Positions 23,352 through 31,449 of a stretch of 64,000 nt of DNA are shown piece after piece. The notes under the pieces were generated by a model that saw nothing but the letters and a program-made list of their open reading frames with translations, had not been told where the DNA came from and did no database searches. Position 1 is the stretch's first letter; each line of letters starts with the position of its first letter. The stretch spans positions 1,364,001-1,428,000 of the forward strand of contig NZ_CP118946.1 in NCBI RefSeq assembly GCF_029011175.1, given 5' to 3'. The translations under genes and the position numbers were made by a program. Source of the DNA: Winkia neuii (GTDB lineage Bacteria > Actinomycetota > Actinomycetes > Actinomycetales > Actinomycetaceae).

Positions 23352-23535
23352 TTGTGTGGTTCTCCTAAATATAATCGGGTGGACTGCATGCCTCGCCGGT
23401 GGGATTCGGGTCTGGTCTAGCAGGTCCGGACACGTCGCACTTACAGAGAGGGCGGCAAATGCGACGGGTACAGCGAACTATTGTGTCACATATAGCCGGC
23501 TTTTTAAACCGGCCTGCCCCACCAGGCGACTAATA

Positions 23536-24618
23536 TCACTTATATCTGCGCCCGCGCAGATACACCTCATCTGGTTTGGCTAGGATCCGAGGATTTTCCA
23601 GCGGGTTTTCGTGGTAGCACAAAAAGTCTGCACTGGCGCCCTCGGTAAGATTGTCCAATTCTAAGAAATTCCTGGTGCGCCAAGAGGCTGCCGCTACGAT
23701 TTCGCTACCGGGCAGTCCTACCTTTTCCAATTCCGCAATCTCTTGGCCAATTCCCCCGTGTAGCGGCTTTGGCGCAGTGTCGGTACCTACCATGATGTGG
23801 ATGCCAGCATCGACCATCTGTGCTACCTGCTCGTAGCGCCGCTCCCACATCCGGATCATTTGCTCGTAGTAGAGCGGGTATTTCTGTCTGCCCGGCGCTG
23901 CGAAAGTGGGAAACATTCCCACCTGACACAGAGTGGGAGTGACCGCTATCGACCTGCGTGCCGCCTCCTGCATCTGCACTTCATCCATGCCAGTACCGTG
24001 TTCAATACAGTCGACGCCAGCTTCCAGCAGCGGATCGATAGCCTCGTGGCTGAAAGAATGCGCAGTCACTTTGGCACCGGCCTCGTGAGCGGCGGCGATT
24101 GCCTCCCGAAGAACGGCCTTCTCCCACAGAGGGCGAAGAACCGCCTCTCTCCCCATGGAACGGTCTATCCAATCGGCGACGAGCTTCACCCAACCGTCTG
24201 CCCGCTGAGCCTGATGCGACAGCACCTGCGGCAAGTCGGCCTGGTTGTCAACATCTATTGGCAGACCTTTTATGTACCGCTTAAAGCGGGCCACGTGGCG
24301 CCCACACCGGATTAGGCGCGGCAGGTAAGCGACAGACTTCACCCACGCATTGTTCGTGACAGTGCCACAATCCCGGACTGCTAAAACGCCGCTATCGCGA
24401 TCTGCCTTCCCCTGTTCTTCTAGCTCTGCCCGGCTAACTGGCTCCACTCCGCGCATCCCAAGATGGCAGTGCACATCTACCAAGCCAGGCAAGATCCACC
24501 GATGTCCGTCCTGACCGGATTCGGGCAGGCGAATCCGCCCGTCCTCGACATGCAGGCCGCAGGGGACGAACTTGAGTTCGCCCTGCACTACCTGCCCTAC
24601 TTTGCCGGGGAGGAACAC
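23536..24618 (-). CDS. Amidohydrolase family protein (imidazolonepropionase/prolidase-like)
   Basis: 360-residue metal-dependent hydrolase. Active-site elements in order: VDVHCHLG (HxH, about 47-54), GWVKLVAD with the bridging lysine (about 137-144), VTAHSFSH and CIEHGTGMD (two metal His, about 173 and 195), and MVGTDTAPKPLHGG with the catalytic Asp (about 268). This arrangement is that of the amidohydrolases related to Xaa-Pro dipeptidase and imidazolonepropionase. The natural substrate is unknown. The start GTG at 24618 overlaps the ffh stop as TAGTG and is preceded by GGAGG six bases upstream, inside the ffh 3' end, so translation is coupled to ffh. Confidence 0.9.
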   Translation of the reverse strand: MFLPGKVGQVVQGELKFVPCGLHVEDGRIRLPESGQDGHRWILPGLVDVHCHLGMRGVEPVSRAELEEQGKADRDSGVLAVRDCGTVTNNAWVKSVAYLPRLIRCGRHVARFKRYIKGLPIDVDNQADLPQVLSHQAQRADGWVKLVADWIDRSMGREAVLRPLWEKAVLREAIAAAHEAGAKVTAHSFSHEAIDPLLEAGVDCIEHGTGMDEVQMQEAARRSIAVTPTLCQVGMFPTFAAPGRQKYPLYYEQMIRMWERRYEQVAQMVDAGIHIMVGTDTAPKPLHGGIGQEIAELEKVGLPGSEIVAAASWRTRNFLELDNLTEGASADFLCYHENPLENPRILAKPDEVYLRGRRYK

Positions 24619-26195
24619 TACATGCCTCCGAGCAAGCGCTTCAGATCGTAAGGCAGTTCGTCTACCGATGGCATCTTTGGTTGAGGAGCGGGGGCAGAAG
24701 TGGGGGCGCCAAATGCCGATCCCTTGGATTGCTTTTGCACCTTGGCGGGATTGCCGCTCTTCTTTACGCTGTTGGTTCGTGCCGGGGAACCGGACTTGCG
24801 CTTCTTTTTCTTAGATTTGCCTGCCTTGCGACGGGCGGCTCGCCCTCCCCCAACACCAGGCATTCCCGGCATACCGGGCATTCCTGGAATCTGGCCGGAA
24901 CGGGTTGCCTGCTGCATCATCTTGCGGGCTGCTTCAAAACGCTTCAAAAGCCCATTGACTTCGGCCACGGTCACGCCAGAACCGGCGGCAATGCGCTTTC
25001 GCCTTGAGGCACGAATAATCGAGGCATCCTCACGCTCAGCCGGAGTCATCGACCGAACTATCGCTTCGATGCGATTGATTTCCTTTTCGTCAAAGTTCTC
25101 TAGCGCCTCGCGGTACTGGCCAATACCCGGCATCATGCCCATGATTTTCTTCAGGGAGCCAAGCTTGCGCATCTGTTGCATTTGCGCCAGGAAATCGTTG
25201 AAAGTGAAGTTACCCTTTGCGAGTTTCTTCGCCATGTCTTCCGCTTCTCGCTCATCGAAAGCCTTCTCGGCTGTTTCGATGAGGGTAAGTACGTCGCCCA
25301 TGTCCAAAATGCGCGAGGCCATCCGGTCGGGGTGGAAGCGTTCGAAATCAGTAAGGCCTTCCCCGGTGGAAGCAAAGAGGATTGGTTCTCCGGTAACGCC
25401 ACGAACTGAAAGTGCTGCACCACCGCGTGCGTCACCATCTAGTTTCGTGAGGACAACGCCAGTGAATCCGACCCCATCGCGGAAAGCCTCGGCGGTCGTA
25501 ACCGCATCCTGACCGATCATCGCGTCGAGGACGAATAGAGTTTCGTGCGGCTCCACCGCATACTTGATGGCGCGCGCCTGACTCATCATCTCTTCGTCGA
25601 CGCCAAGTCGGCCAGCGGTATCGACAATAACCATGTCGTAACCGTTCAAGATTGCATGGTTCACCCCGGAGCGAGCAGTTTCGACCGGGTCACCGACCCC
25701 ATTTCCAGGGTTAGGAGCCCACACTTCTACGCCTGCCCGTTTGCCAACCACCTGAAGCTGGTTCACAGCGTTAGGACGTTGTAGGTCACAAGCAACCAGG
25801 AGGACACGTTTTCCCTGCTCGGTAAGCCACTTGCCCAGCTTTCCGGCAAGCGTTGTCTTACCGGCGCCCTGCAGACCAGCAAGCATGTAGACGGTCGGCC
25901 CTCTATCAGCCTCATGTAGGTCTCGTGCCTCGCCACCCAGAATCTGGATTAGTTCTTCATTGACGATCTTGATGACCTGCTGGCCGGGGTTCAATGACCT
26001 AGACTTCGAGACCCCGTATGCCTTCTCGCGGACATTAGATATAAATTCACGAACTACGGGTAGCGCAACGTCTGCCTCTAAAAGTGCACGCCTGATCTCG
26101 GATGTAGTTTTATCTACATCGGCCTCAGAGAGTACCCCTTTACCTCTAAGGGACTGAAAAGCGTTTGTCAGTCTGTCAGAAAGCGAATTGAACAC
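24618..26195 (-). CDS. ffh: Signal recognition particle protein Ffh (SRP54)
   Basis: 525-residue GTPase that targets membrane and secreted proteins co-translationally. N domain (MFNSLSDRLTNAFQSLRGKG), then G domain with GLQGAGKTTLAGKLG (about 107-121), DTAGR (about 190), TKLDGDARGG (about 248) and GTGEG-like GEGLTDFERF. The M domain has PGIGQ, SIIRASRRKRIAAGSG for RNA binding and a Met/Gly/Pro-rich region (GMPGMPGMPG). The C-terminal tail after 470 is Lys/Ser-rich. Its partner ftsY is encoded about 3.5 kb away in the same direction. Confidence 0.97.
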   Translation of the reverse strand: MFNSLSDRLTNAFQSLRGKGVLSEADVDKTTSEIRRALLEADVALPVVREFISNVREKAYGVSKSRSLNPGQQVIKIVNEELIQILGGEARDLHEADRGPTVYMLAGLQGAGKTTLAGKLGKWLTEQGKRVLLVACDLQRPNAVNQLQVVGKRAGVEVWAPNPGNGVGDPVETARSGVNHAILNGYDMVIVDTAGRLGVDEEMMSQARAIKYAVEPHETLFVLDAMIGQDAVTTAEAFRDGVGFTGVVLTKLDGDARGGAALSVRGVTGEPILFASTGEGLTDFERFHPDRMASRILDMGDVLTLIETAEKAFDEREAEDMAKKLAKGNFTFNDFLAQMQQMRKLGSLKKIMGMMPGIGQYREALENFDEKEINRIEAIVRSMTPAEREDASIIRASRRKRIAAGSGVTVAEVNGLLKRFEAARKMMQQATRSGQIPGMPGMPGMPGVGGGRAARRKAGKSKKKKRKSGSPARTNSVKKSGNPAKVQKQSKGSAFGAPTSAPAPQPKMPSVDELPYDLKRLLGGM

Positions 26196-26334
26196 GTAGT
26201 CCTCCAGTGCGATCGATCTGGTGTATAGCCTACCTTTTCACACAGATTGCTCACAGCTGGGCCTGGGTTGTCATTGTCACTAACATTTGGTTTTATGCTT
26301 ATGCCATCAGTATCAATAGAGAAAGCTAACGACT

Positions 26335-27066
26335 TTGACCGCAACTACTGAAACAAAAAGCTGGTCGCTAAGAAGGTACCTCTGTGTATGGGGTATCCAC
26401 TTTTTCACCATGACGGGCCTACTGTGGGCTCTACTGGCAATTTCGGCGCTCTACCACGGTCAGATAAAACTGATGTGGATGTGGCTAGGAATATCTCTAA
26501 TAGTTGACGCCGCTGATGGCCCCATGTCCAGGAAGGCAGAGGTAACCAAGGTAGTACCGTGGTTCTCTGGGGTAATGATGGACAACGTGGTTGACTACCT
26601 GACCTGGACTTTTGTGCCAGCAATATTCATGACCTTGTATTTGCCGCTGGGCCCCAAGCCGCTTCCGGTCGTTGCCGCTGCCCTGGCGCTGGGATCATCC
26701 ATGTTCTGCTACTGCAACACCAAGATGAAATCCTCTGACTGGTACTTCGTCGGTTTCCCGGCTGCGTGGAACATAGTCGCAATTATCCTGTGGCTATTCC
26801 AGACGCCCGCCCTGTTCAACTGGCTGGTAATCGTAGTCTTTACCATCCTCGCAGTAGTGCCGTGGAAGTGGGTACACCCCTTCCGAGTGAAACGACTACG
26901 GGCACTAAATGCCACCGCGGCTGTCATCTGGGTAGCTACCACTGCCTACATGACTGTAATCGCCCCATCGCGTCCGCTGTGGCTAAGTGCTGCATGGCTC
27001 ATCTCGGGACTTTGGATTCTGGCCATCAGCGCAGCACGCACCATTCTTGGTCCGTCGAATCGCTAG
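26335..27066 (+). CDS. pcs: Phosphatidylcholine synthase
   Basis: 243-residue integral membrane enzyme that makes phosphatidylcholine from CDP-diacylglycerol and free choline. It has the CDP-alcohol phosphotransferase motif in the Pcs form, DAADGPMSRKAEV followed by GVMMDNVVDYLTW (DG...G...D...D). The stretch KSSDWYFVGFPAAWNIVAIILW closely matches the Pcs signature, with the aromatic 'FVGFP-WN' block. About seven to eight hydrophobic segments. The start is a TTG at 26335, the only usable start in frame; the ribosome-binding site is weak. It runs against the flow of its neighbours and ends by overlapping the downstream minus-strand gene by four bases. This implies that the cell takes up choline from a host. 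Confidence 0.88.
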   Translation: MTATTETKSWSLRRYLCVWGIHFFTMTGLLWALLAISALYHGQIKLMWMWLGISLIVDAADGPMSRKAEVTKVVPWFSGVMMDNVVDYLTWTFVPAIFMTLYLPLGPKPLPVVAAALALGSSMFCYCNTKMKSSDWYFVGFPAAWNIVAIILWLFQTPALFNWLVIVVFTILAVVPWKWVHPFRVKRLRALNATAAVIWVATTAYMTVIAPSRPLWLSAAWLISGLWILAISAARTILGPSNR

Positions 27067-28007
27067 TGCAATAGGTGCTTGCGCCGCCCCTTGGGACGCT
27101 TCCAACGCGACCTTCTGGACCGGCGCGGCGCAGCCACCTTTGCCAGTGACTTATAGGCCTTCCGATCCATCCACGCTTTGAATCCTTCCAACGCGAAGGT
27201 ACCCATGATCAACATGGCGATGATGCCTATGACGTGGGGCGGATAGCCCCTGCCGTGCAAACCGAAGTACACGTAGGGAGCCATAAACGTCGCGATAGTA
27301 ACCACCATGCCAAGCATTCGTTTTGCGAAACGAGGCGCTGTGACCATGGTTAGTAACCCCCACGTGTACGGGATAGCGGTAAGCAGGTCTATTGCCCACA
27401 GCATAACCAAAGATCCCTCAAATTCGCGCACAAACATTACGGGCAGAACTCTAAGTGCTGAATATGCAAGCACCACCAGGTAAGCCAGGAACTTCGCGTT
27501 GGTGAACAGGCGAACTAGGACGGACCGCGGCTGCAGCTGAATGCCAAGTTGCTGCAATTGTTTTGCTGCCCTTGCAGATATCAGGAGCGAATCCAGCCCG
27601 TGTAACGCCCCCGTCAGGAAAAGCTTGTCTGCCTTGGTACGCCGTTCCAACAGAAAATCGATCAGTAGTCTAGGGGCAATCCCGATGGGCGTTACCTCGT
27701 GCTCACGCGCGCTCTGTTTCGGTCCTAATTCGTGGAGTAAAGACGCATCCACCCACGTCTTCCATGCCCCTATTTGAGCATCCGTCATAGTGAGCAGCCA
27801 CAGCCGCTCCCTCTTTCGCACAGAATCGCGCAACGTCTCCATGATTAGTTCACGCTCTTCTAGCTCTCGTGGGTCCGGCACATGAGTCATCTCGCGTACG
27901 TGCTTGTCGCGCAGATCCCCTAGTCTTTCGACACCGGCCGCCAGGCGTACTTGCCGCGGCCACAGGATCAAATCCTCGCCGAAAGAAATGTCGATTAGAA
28001 AATTCAC
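27063..28007 (-). CDS. Unknown membrane protein with basic C-terminal tail
   Basis: 314 residues, family not recognised. Residues 1-155 are soluble, rich in Glu and Arg, and mostly helical (LEERELIMETLRDSVRKRERLW, EVTPIGIAPRLLIDFLLERR). They are followed by about four to five transmembrane helices between 165 and 280 (FLAYLVVLAYSALRVLPVMF, SLVMLWAIDLLTAIPYTWGLL, MLGMVVTIATFMAPYVYFGL, VIGIIAMLIMGTFALEGF). It ends in a strongly basic tail (PRRSRRSRWKRPKGRRKHL) that could bind RNA, DNA or anionic lipid. It lies nine bases after the GlnD relic, in the same direction, so they are probably co-transcribed with ftsY. No function is assigned. Confidence 0.75.
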   Translation of the reverse strand: MNFLIDISFGEDLILWPRQVRLAAGVERLGDLRDKHVREMTHVPDPRELEERELIMETLRDSVRKRERLWLLTMTDAQIGAWKTWVDASLLHELGPKQSAREHEVTPIGIAPRLLIDFLLERRTKADKLFLTGALHGLDSLLISARAAKQLQQLGIQLQPRSVLVRLFTNAKFLAYLVVLAYSALRVLPVMFVREFEGSLVMLWAIDLLTAIPYTWGLLTMVTAPRFAKRMLGMVVTIATFMAPYVYFGLHGRGYPPHVIGIIAMLIMGTFALEGFKAWMDRKAYKSLAKVAAPRRSRRSRWKRPKGRRKHLLH

Positions 28008-28016
28008 CGTTACACC

Positions 28017-29645
28017 TTATCGGGTAAAGTCAGGCGGGTCAGCAAGCACCTGTGTTTCATCCACCATGTAAACCAGGTCTGCCAGTGCTGAAAGCTGCCC
28101 CCGAGGGGCTCCTACCGCCAGCAGGTAGGCTTCGGCCAAGACAGCCAGCAACGACAGCAGATGTTTCGAGCCCCCAATTGCCTCGTTTACCTCGTCAACA
28201 GCTCGCATACTGGCATCTGAGGAAACAGCCTGCAACAGAACTTCCCCAAGCTCTATCGATTTCAAGATATCGCTGCGCCACTCGGAGTCGACCCCCAGTT
28301 TCATAAGCACTTCAGATGCCTGGGACTTAGAAAAACCGCTGAGGATTGCCGCCAGCGCTACTACTCCAGGTGCGGGATGGGGAGCCATGGGTCGGGCCGG
28401 GACAACAGATGTTATTCTTCTTGATGCCAGCCCGCAGGCGAAGTAGGTGAGCTCAACCAGGAAATAGTCCTTTGTCAGGCGCTGCCCTTTTACGGGTTTG
28501 GAACGTACCTGTTCCCACAGCGGAAATATCCGAGAAGGGATCCCCACCCTGTCCAGTTGCCCAAATATTTGTCTAAATCCAGCAGATACCAGGAAGTCTA
28601 TTAGTAGCTGACGAGCCGTATCGTCCCATTCAGAGGGCATTTTCGCTCCCCTGAGGGCGGATACCGTCCAGGCTCCCAGGTATGTTTGGCGTCTGCCTGC
28701 CGCCCTAGCCAGCCGCAACACTAGGTGCGGATCTGCAAGATCCCGTTTGGAGGACAGAACTACCTGCCCTGAATGGAGCGCTACTGACTTGTCAATAATC
28801 TGTAGAGCCGGAGCCTTCCGAATTCCCCGCACTACCCTCGGGAGTGTTTTCTTTGGGCCTCTGGCTACCGCTTCGGCACGATCAAGCAGACGGGCGGTAG
28901 CATTTTCTATCTCTATTGAGGCTTGCGCAATGGTGGCCCGCAATTGCCTTGCAGTAGTGCCCATATAGTCCGCCACTAGGTCTTGCTGTTCGATCCGCAA
29001 CACCTGGGTAGACGAAAAATGTTCAACGCAATCGCGAACGTCGCGTAGCAGACTACCTGCCCGGTCCAGCCCCGCCCGGTTCGCAGCGGCTAGCCACGAA
29101 GATTCCACACAATCCAGTAGCCGCAGGTCGGCTAGCCCACCGCGAGCGCGCAGAATATCCGGTTCGCTAAGGTGTGCTAGCTGGCCGAGCTTGTCCCAGC
29201 GTTCCATCGCTTCATCAATCAGCTTGGGAATAACCTGATTGGCGCGCAGCCTCCATTGGGACAGGTATTCCCTCTTCAGGATTTCCAAGATCCCAGACTT
29301 ACCCGCTATGTATTTTAGGTCCAGCAGCGAGAGGACATTCCAAAGGTTGTCTCCTTCTAAGAGCTGTGGTCTGGCCAAATGCACCCTAGCACCGAGGGCT
29401 TCCCCCAGTAGTGCAGCCCCTTCACTGGCTCCAGGACCGGAAATTACCAGTTCCATTGGGCAGGCAGGACCAGCGGTTGCCTTTCCCATAGCGCCGGCAA
29501 AGCCCACCGCGTAGTCAGCATCGTCGGGAACGTATTTTTCTACCTGTTCCTTTCGCTGGGCAAACAGCTGCCCCCTATAGGCGATACCGAAGGTGGGTGA
29601 GTAAGAATCCGCCAGTAACCCCCGTGGCGGTTCGAGGGTGCTCAT
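28017..29645 (-). CDS. Degenerate GlnD (PII uridylyltransferase) homologue, catalytic motifs lost
   Basis: 542 residues. Ordinary GlnD modifies the PII protein and sits next to ftsY/amt/glnB/ffh in actinobacteria. Recognisable GlnD landmarks: RGGLADLRLLDCV near residue 165 (canonical GRGGLRDVQLL), LLRDVRDCVEHFSSTQVLRI, and RIFPLWEQVRSKPVKGQRL followed by TKDYFLVEL (canonical PEW--VR--PQ---H--TVDRHL-E). The nucleotidyltransferase signature GS--R-----P-SDLDL is reduced to VGFAGAMGKATAGPACPMEL, with both metal-binding Asp replaced (Pro, Glu), and the HD motif of the removing domain has become LAAILSGFSK. No ACT domains follow. The protein is intact as an open frame, so it is probably a pseudoenzyme. 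The ATG at 29645 overlaps the ftsY stop as TGATG. Confidence 0.82.
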   Translation of the reverse strand: MSTLEPPRGLLADSYSPTFGIAYRGQLFAQRKEQVEKYVPDDADYAVGFAGAMGKATAGPACPMELVISGPGASEGAALLGEALGARVHLARPQLLEGDNLWNVLSLLDLKYIAGKSGILEILKREYLSQWRLRANQVIPKLIDEAMERWDKLGQLAHLSEPDILRARGGLADLRLLDCVESSWLAAANRAGLDRAGSLLRDVRDCVEHFSSTQVLRIEQQDLVADYMGTTARQLRATIAQASIEIENATARLLDRAEAVARGPKKTLPRVVRGIRKAPALQIIDKSVALHSGQVVLSSKRDLADPHLVLRLARAAGRRQTYLGAWTVSALRGAKMPSEWDDTARQLLIDFLVSAGFRQIFGQLDRVGIPSRIFPLWEQVRSKPVKGQRLTKDYFLVELTYFACGLASRRITSVVPARPMAPHPAPGVVALAAILSGFSKSQASEVLMKLGVDSEWRSDILKSIELGEVLLQAVSSDASMRAVDEVNEAIGGSKHLLSLLAVLAEAYLLAVGAPRGQLSALADLVYMVDETQVLADPPDFTR

Positions 29646-30808
29646 CAATCACCCACTATTGCGTCTACGAAAGTCTGCGGATCGAAAGGCGCCAGGTCGT
29701 CAGCGCCCTCGCCAAGGCCCACCAGTTTTACTGGTACCCCCAGCTCACGCTGTACCGAAACAACAATGCCGCCCTTAGCGGACCCATCCAGCTTGGTTAG
29801 GACGATGCCGCTCAGGTTCACAACTTCGTTGAAAACTCTGGCCTGCTGCATCCCGTTCTGGCCGGTAGTGGCGTCGAGCACCAGCAATACTTCGGTCAGA
29901 GGGGCTTGCTTGCCAATGACTCGGGCTACTTTACCTAGCTCATCCATCAAGCCCGCTTTGTTCTGGAGTCTGCCGGCGGTGTCGACGATTACTACGTCCG
30001 CACCTTTTTCCTTACCGATCTTTACCGCATCAAATGCTACCGAAGCGGGATCTGCGCCCTCTTTATAAGAGCGGACGAGCTCTACGTCTGCGCGTTCAGC
30101 CCACGTCTGCAGCTGCTCCGCCGCGGCGGCGCGGAATGTGTCAGCGGCTCCCAGCACTACCTTCTTATCTTCTGCTTTGGCGATACGGGCGATCTTGCCG
30201 ATAGTCGTGGTCTTACCAGTGCCATTTACGCCCACTATCAGCATTACTCCCGGAGTGTTTTCATCAGTTGCCGAGAAGTTGATGGATCTGTCCATATCCG
30301 GGCCTACCTGCTCTAAAAGAGCTGCCCGCAATATTTCTTTTACCCGCTGCGGATCGTGAGTGCCGTCAGCAGCGACCTCCTTGCGCAGCCGAGAAACCAC
30401 TTCCTCAGTTGCGTCTAGGCCCAAGTCTGCCATCAGTAGATTGTCTTCAATTTCCTCCCAATCAGAGGTGGACAGATCCCCTTTGCCCAACACGGATAGC
30501 AACGCGGAGCCGAGCACGCCGGACTTCGAGAGGCGGGAGCGCAACTTCGCCATACGCCCAGAAGGCTTCTCAATTCGGGGTGGCTCCTGGGTGGCAGGTT
30601 CTGCCTGCTTTTCAGGTTGCGGCTGCGGTTCGACTGGGGCCTCCCCCTGCACCGACTCCTCAGAGCTTGGCAGCTGCGGCTTTTCCGGGGGTGGACTAAT
30701 CTGCTTGCGGTTATGGGCTACGACCCCACCCACAACTAGAATCAGCACTACTACGAGCGCTGGGATCCATACTTCCGGCCTAGAGACGATCTGCAGAATA
30801 TGTTCCAT
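29645..30808 (-). CDS. ftsY: Signal recognition particle receptor FtsY
   Basis: 387-residue GTPase, receptor for the SRP at the membrane. N-terminal transmembrane helix (VWIPALVVVLILVVGGVVA), an acidic Pro/Gln linker (EKPQLPSSEESVQGEAPVEPQPQPEK), then the NG domain with VNGTGKTTTIGKIARI (about 188-203), DTAGRLQNKAGLMDEL (about 266), TKLDGSAKGG (about 335) and GLGEGADDLAPFDP (about 368). It is encoded upstream of the GlnD relic with a four-base overlap. The membrane helix is common among actinobacterial FtsY. Confidence 0.96.
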   Translation of the reverse strand: MEHILQIVSRPEVWIPALVVVLILVVGGVVAHNRKQISPPPEKPQLPSSEESVQGEAPVEPQPQPEKQAEPATQEPPRIEKPSGRMAKLRSRLSKSGVLGSALLSVLGKGDLSTSDWEEIEDNLLMADLGLDATEEVVSRLRKEVAADGTHDPQRVKEILRAALLEQVGPDMDRSINFSATDENTPGVMLIVGVNGTGKTTTIGKIARIAKAEDKKVVLGAADTFRAAAAEQLQTWAERADVELVRSYKEGADPASVAFDAVKIGKEKGADVVIVDTAGRLQNKAGLMDELGKVARVIGKQAPLTEVLLVLDATTGQNGMQQARVFNEVVNLSGIVLTKLDGSAKGGIVVSVQRELGVPVKLVGLGEGADDLAPFDPQTFVDAIVGD

Positions 30809-30848
30809 GCCCTAATCATCGCCTATTTTGGGCGCGGATGCGAAACCT

Positions 30849-31349
30849 CTACTTACTAGAGGACGATCCTGCCGAGGGGGCGGGCTTAGAAACCTTAGGT
30901 GCAAAAGAGGGCGGAAGATCGTTTCCGGCAGCATCCTTACCGTTGTCGATAAGGACCGCATCAGAGTTGATATCTGCCAGTGCACGCTGACCTGTGGCGC
31001 GGGTAATGCGACGCACGAGCCTGGCCTTAGAGAGTTCGCGAGCCTCAGAAAGCGTTATCTCTTTTACTTCGTTAGCCGCGTTCGCAAAGTCTTCCGTGTC
31101 GTTGAGGACGCGCGGAGTGGCCGGCGCGGGAGTAGAAGCGGACAGAATCGATCCCAACTTCGAATCGGTGGGATGCTGCGCGCCTAGATGCGAAAGTTCC
31201 CGCTTCTGCCATGCTGTGGTGGAATCACGAACCCACTTGGTCAGACCCCCATCAGGTCTACGGGTGCGGATTACAGCTGCCATTACTAAACATGCCACCA
31301 CTACCGTGATGATCAGCACCGCAAATACAAGCAACAAGGACGCGTCCAT
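30849..31349 (-). CDS. Small membrane protein of unknown function
   Basis: 166 residues: an N-terminal membrane helix (LLLVFAVLIITVVVACLVMAAVI), a basic juxtamembrane stretch (RTRRPDGGLTKWV), a linker with Ser/Pro, then a predicted helix EVKEITLSEARELSKARLVRRITR and a Pro/Ser-rich tail (SFAPKVSKPAPSAGSSSSK). It lies between smc and ftsY in the same direction, 40 bases before ftsY, and may be co-expressed with them. Not recognised as a known family. Confidence 0.7.
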   Translation of the reverse strand: MDASLLLVFAVLIITVVVACLVMAAVIRTRRPDGGLTKWVRDSTTAWQKRELSHLGAQHPTDSKLGSILSASTPAPATPRVLNDTEDFANAANEVKEITLSEARELSKARLVRRITRATGQRALADINSDAVLIDNGKDAAGNDLPPSFAPKVSKPAPSAGSSSSK

Positions 31350-31449
31350 GCCTATGATTTTGCCATGAAATTTTGCCCGCTCGCACCGGAAAAGTCCCTT
31401 TTAGAAAAACCGTGACCAAAACATAACATTTGCGCTAACGATGCGGCCG

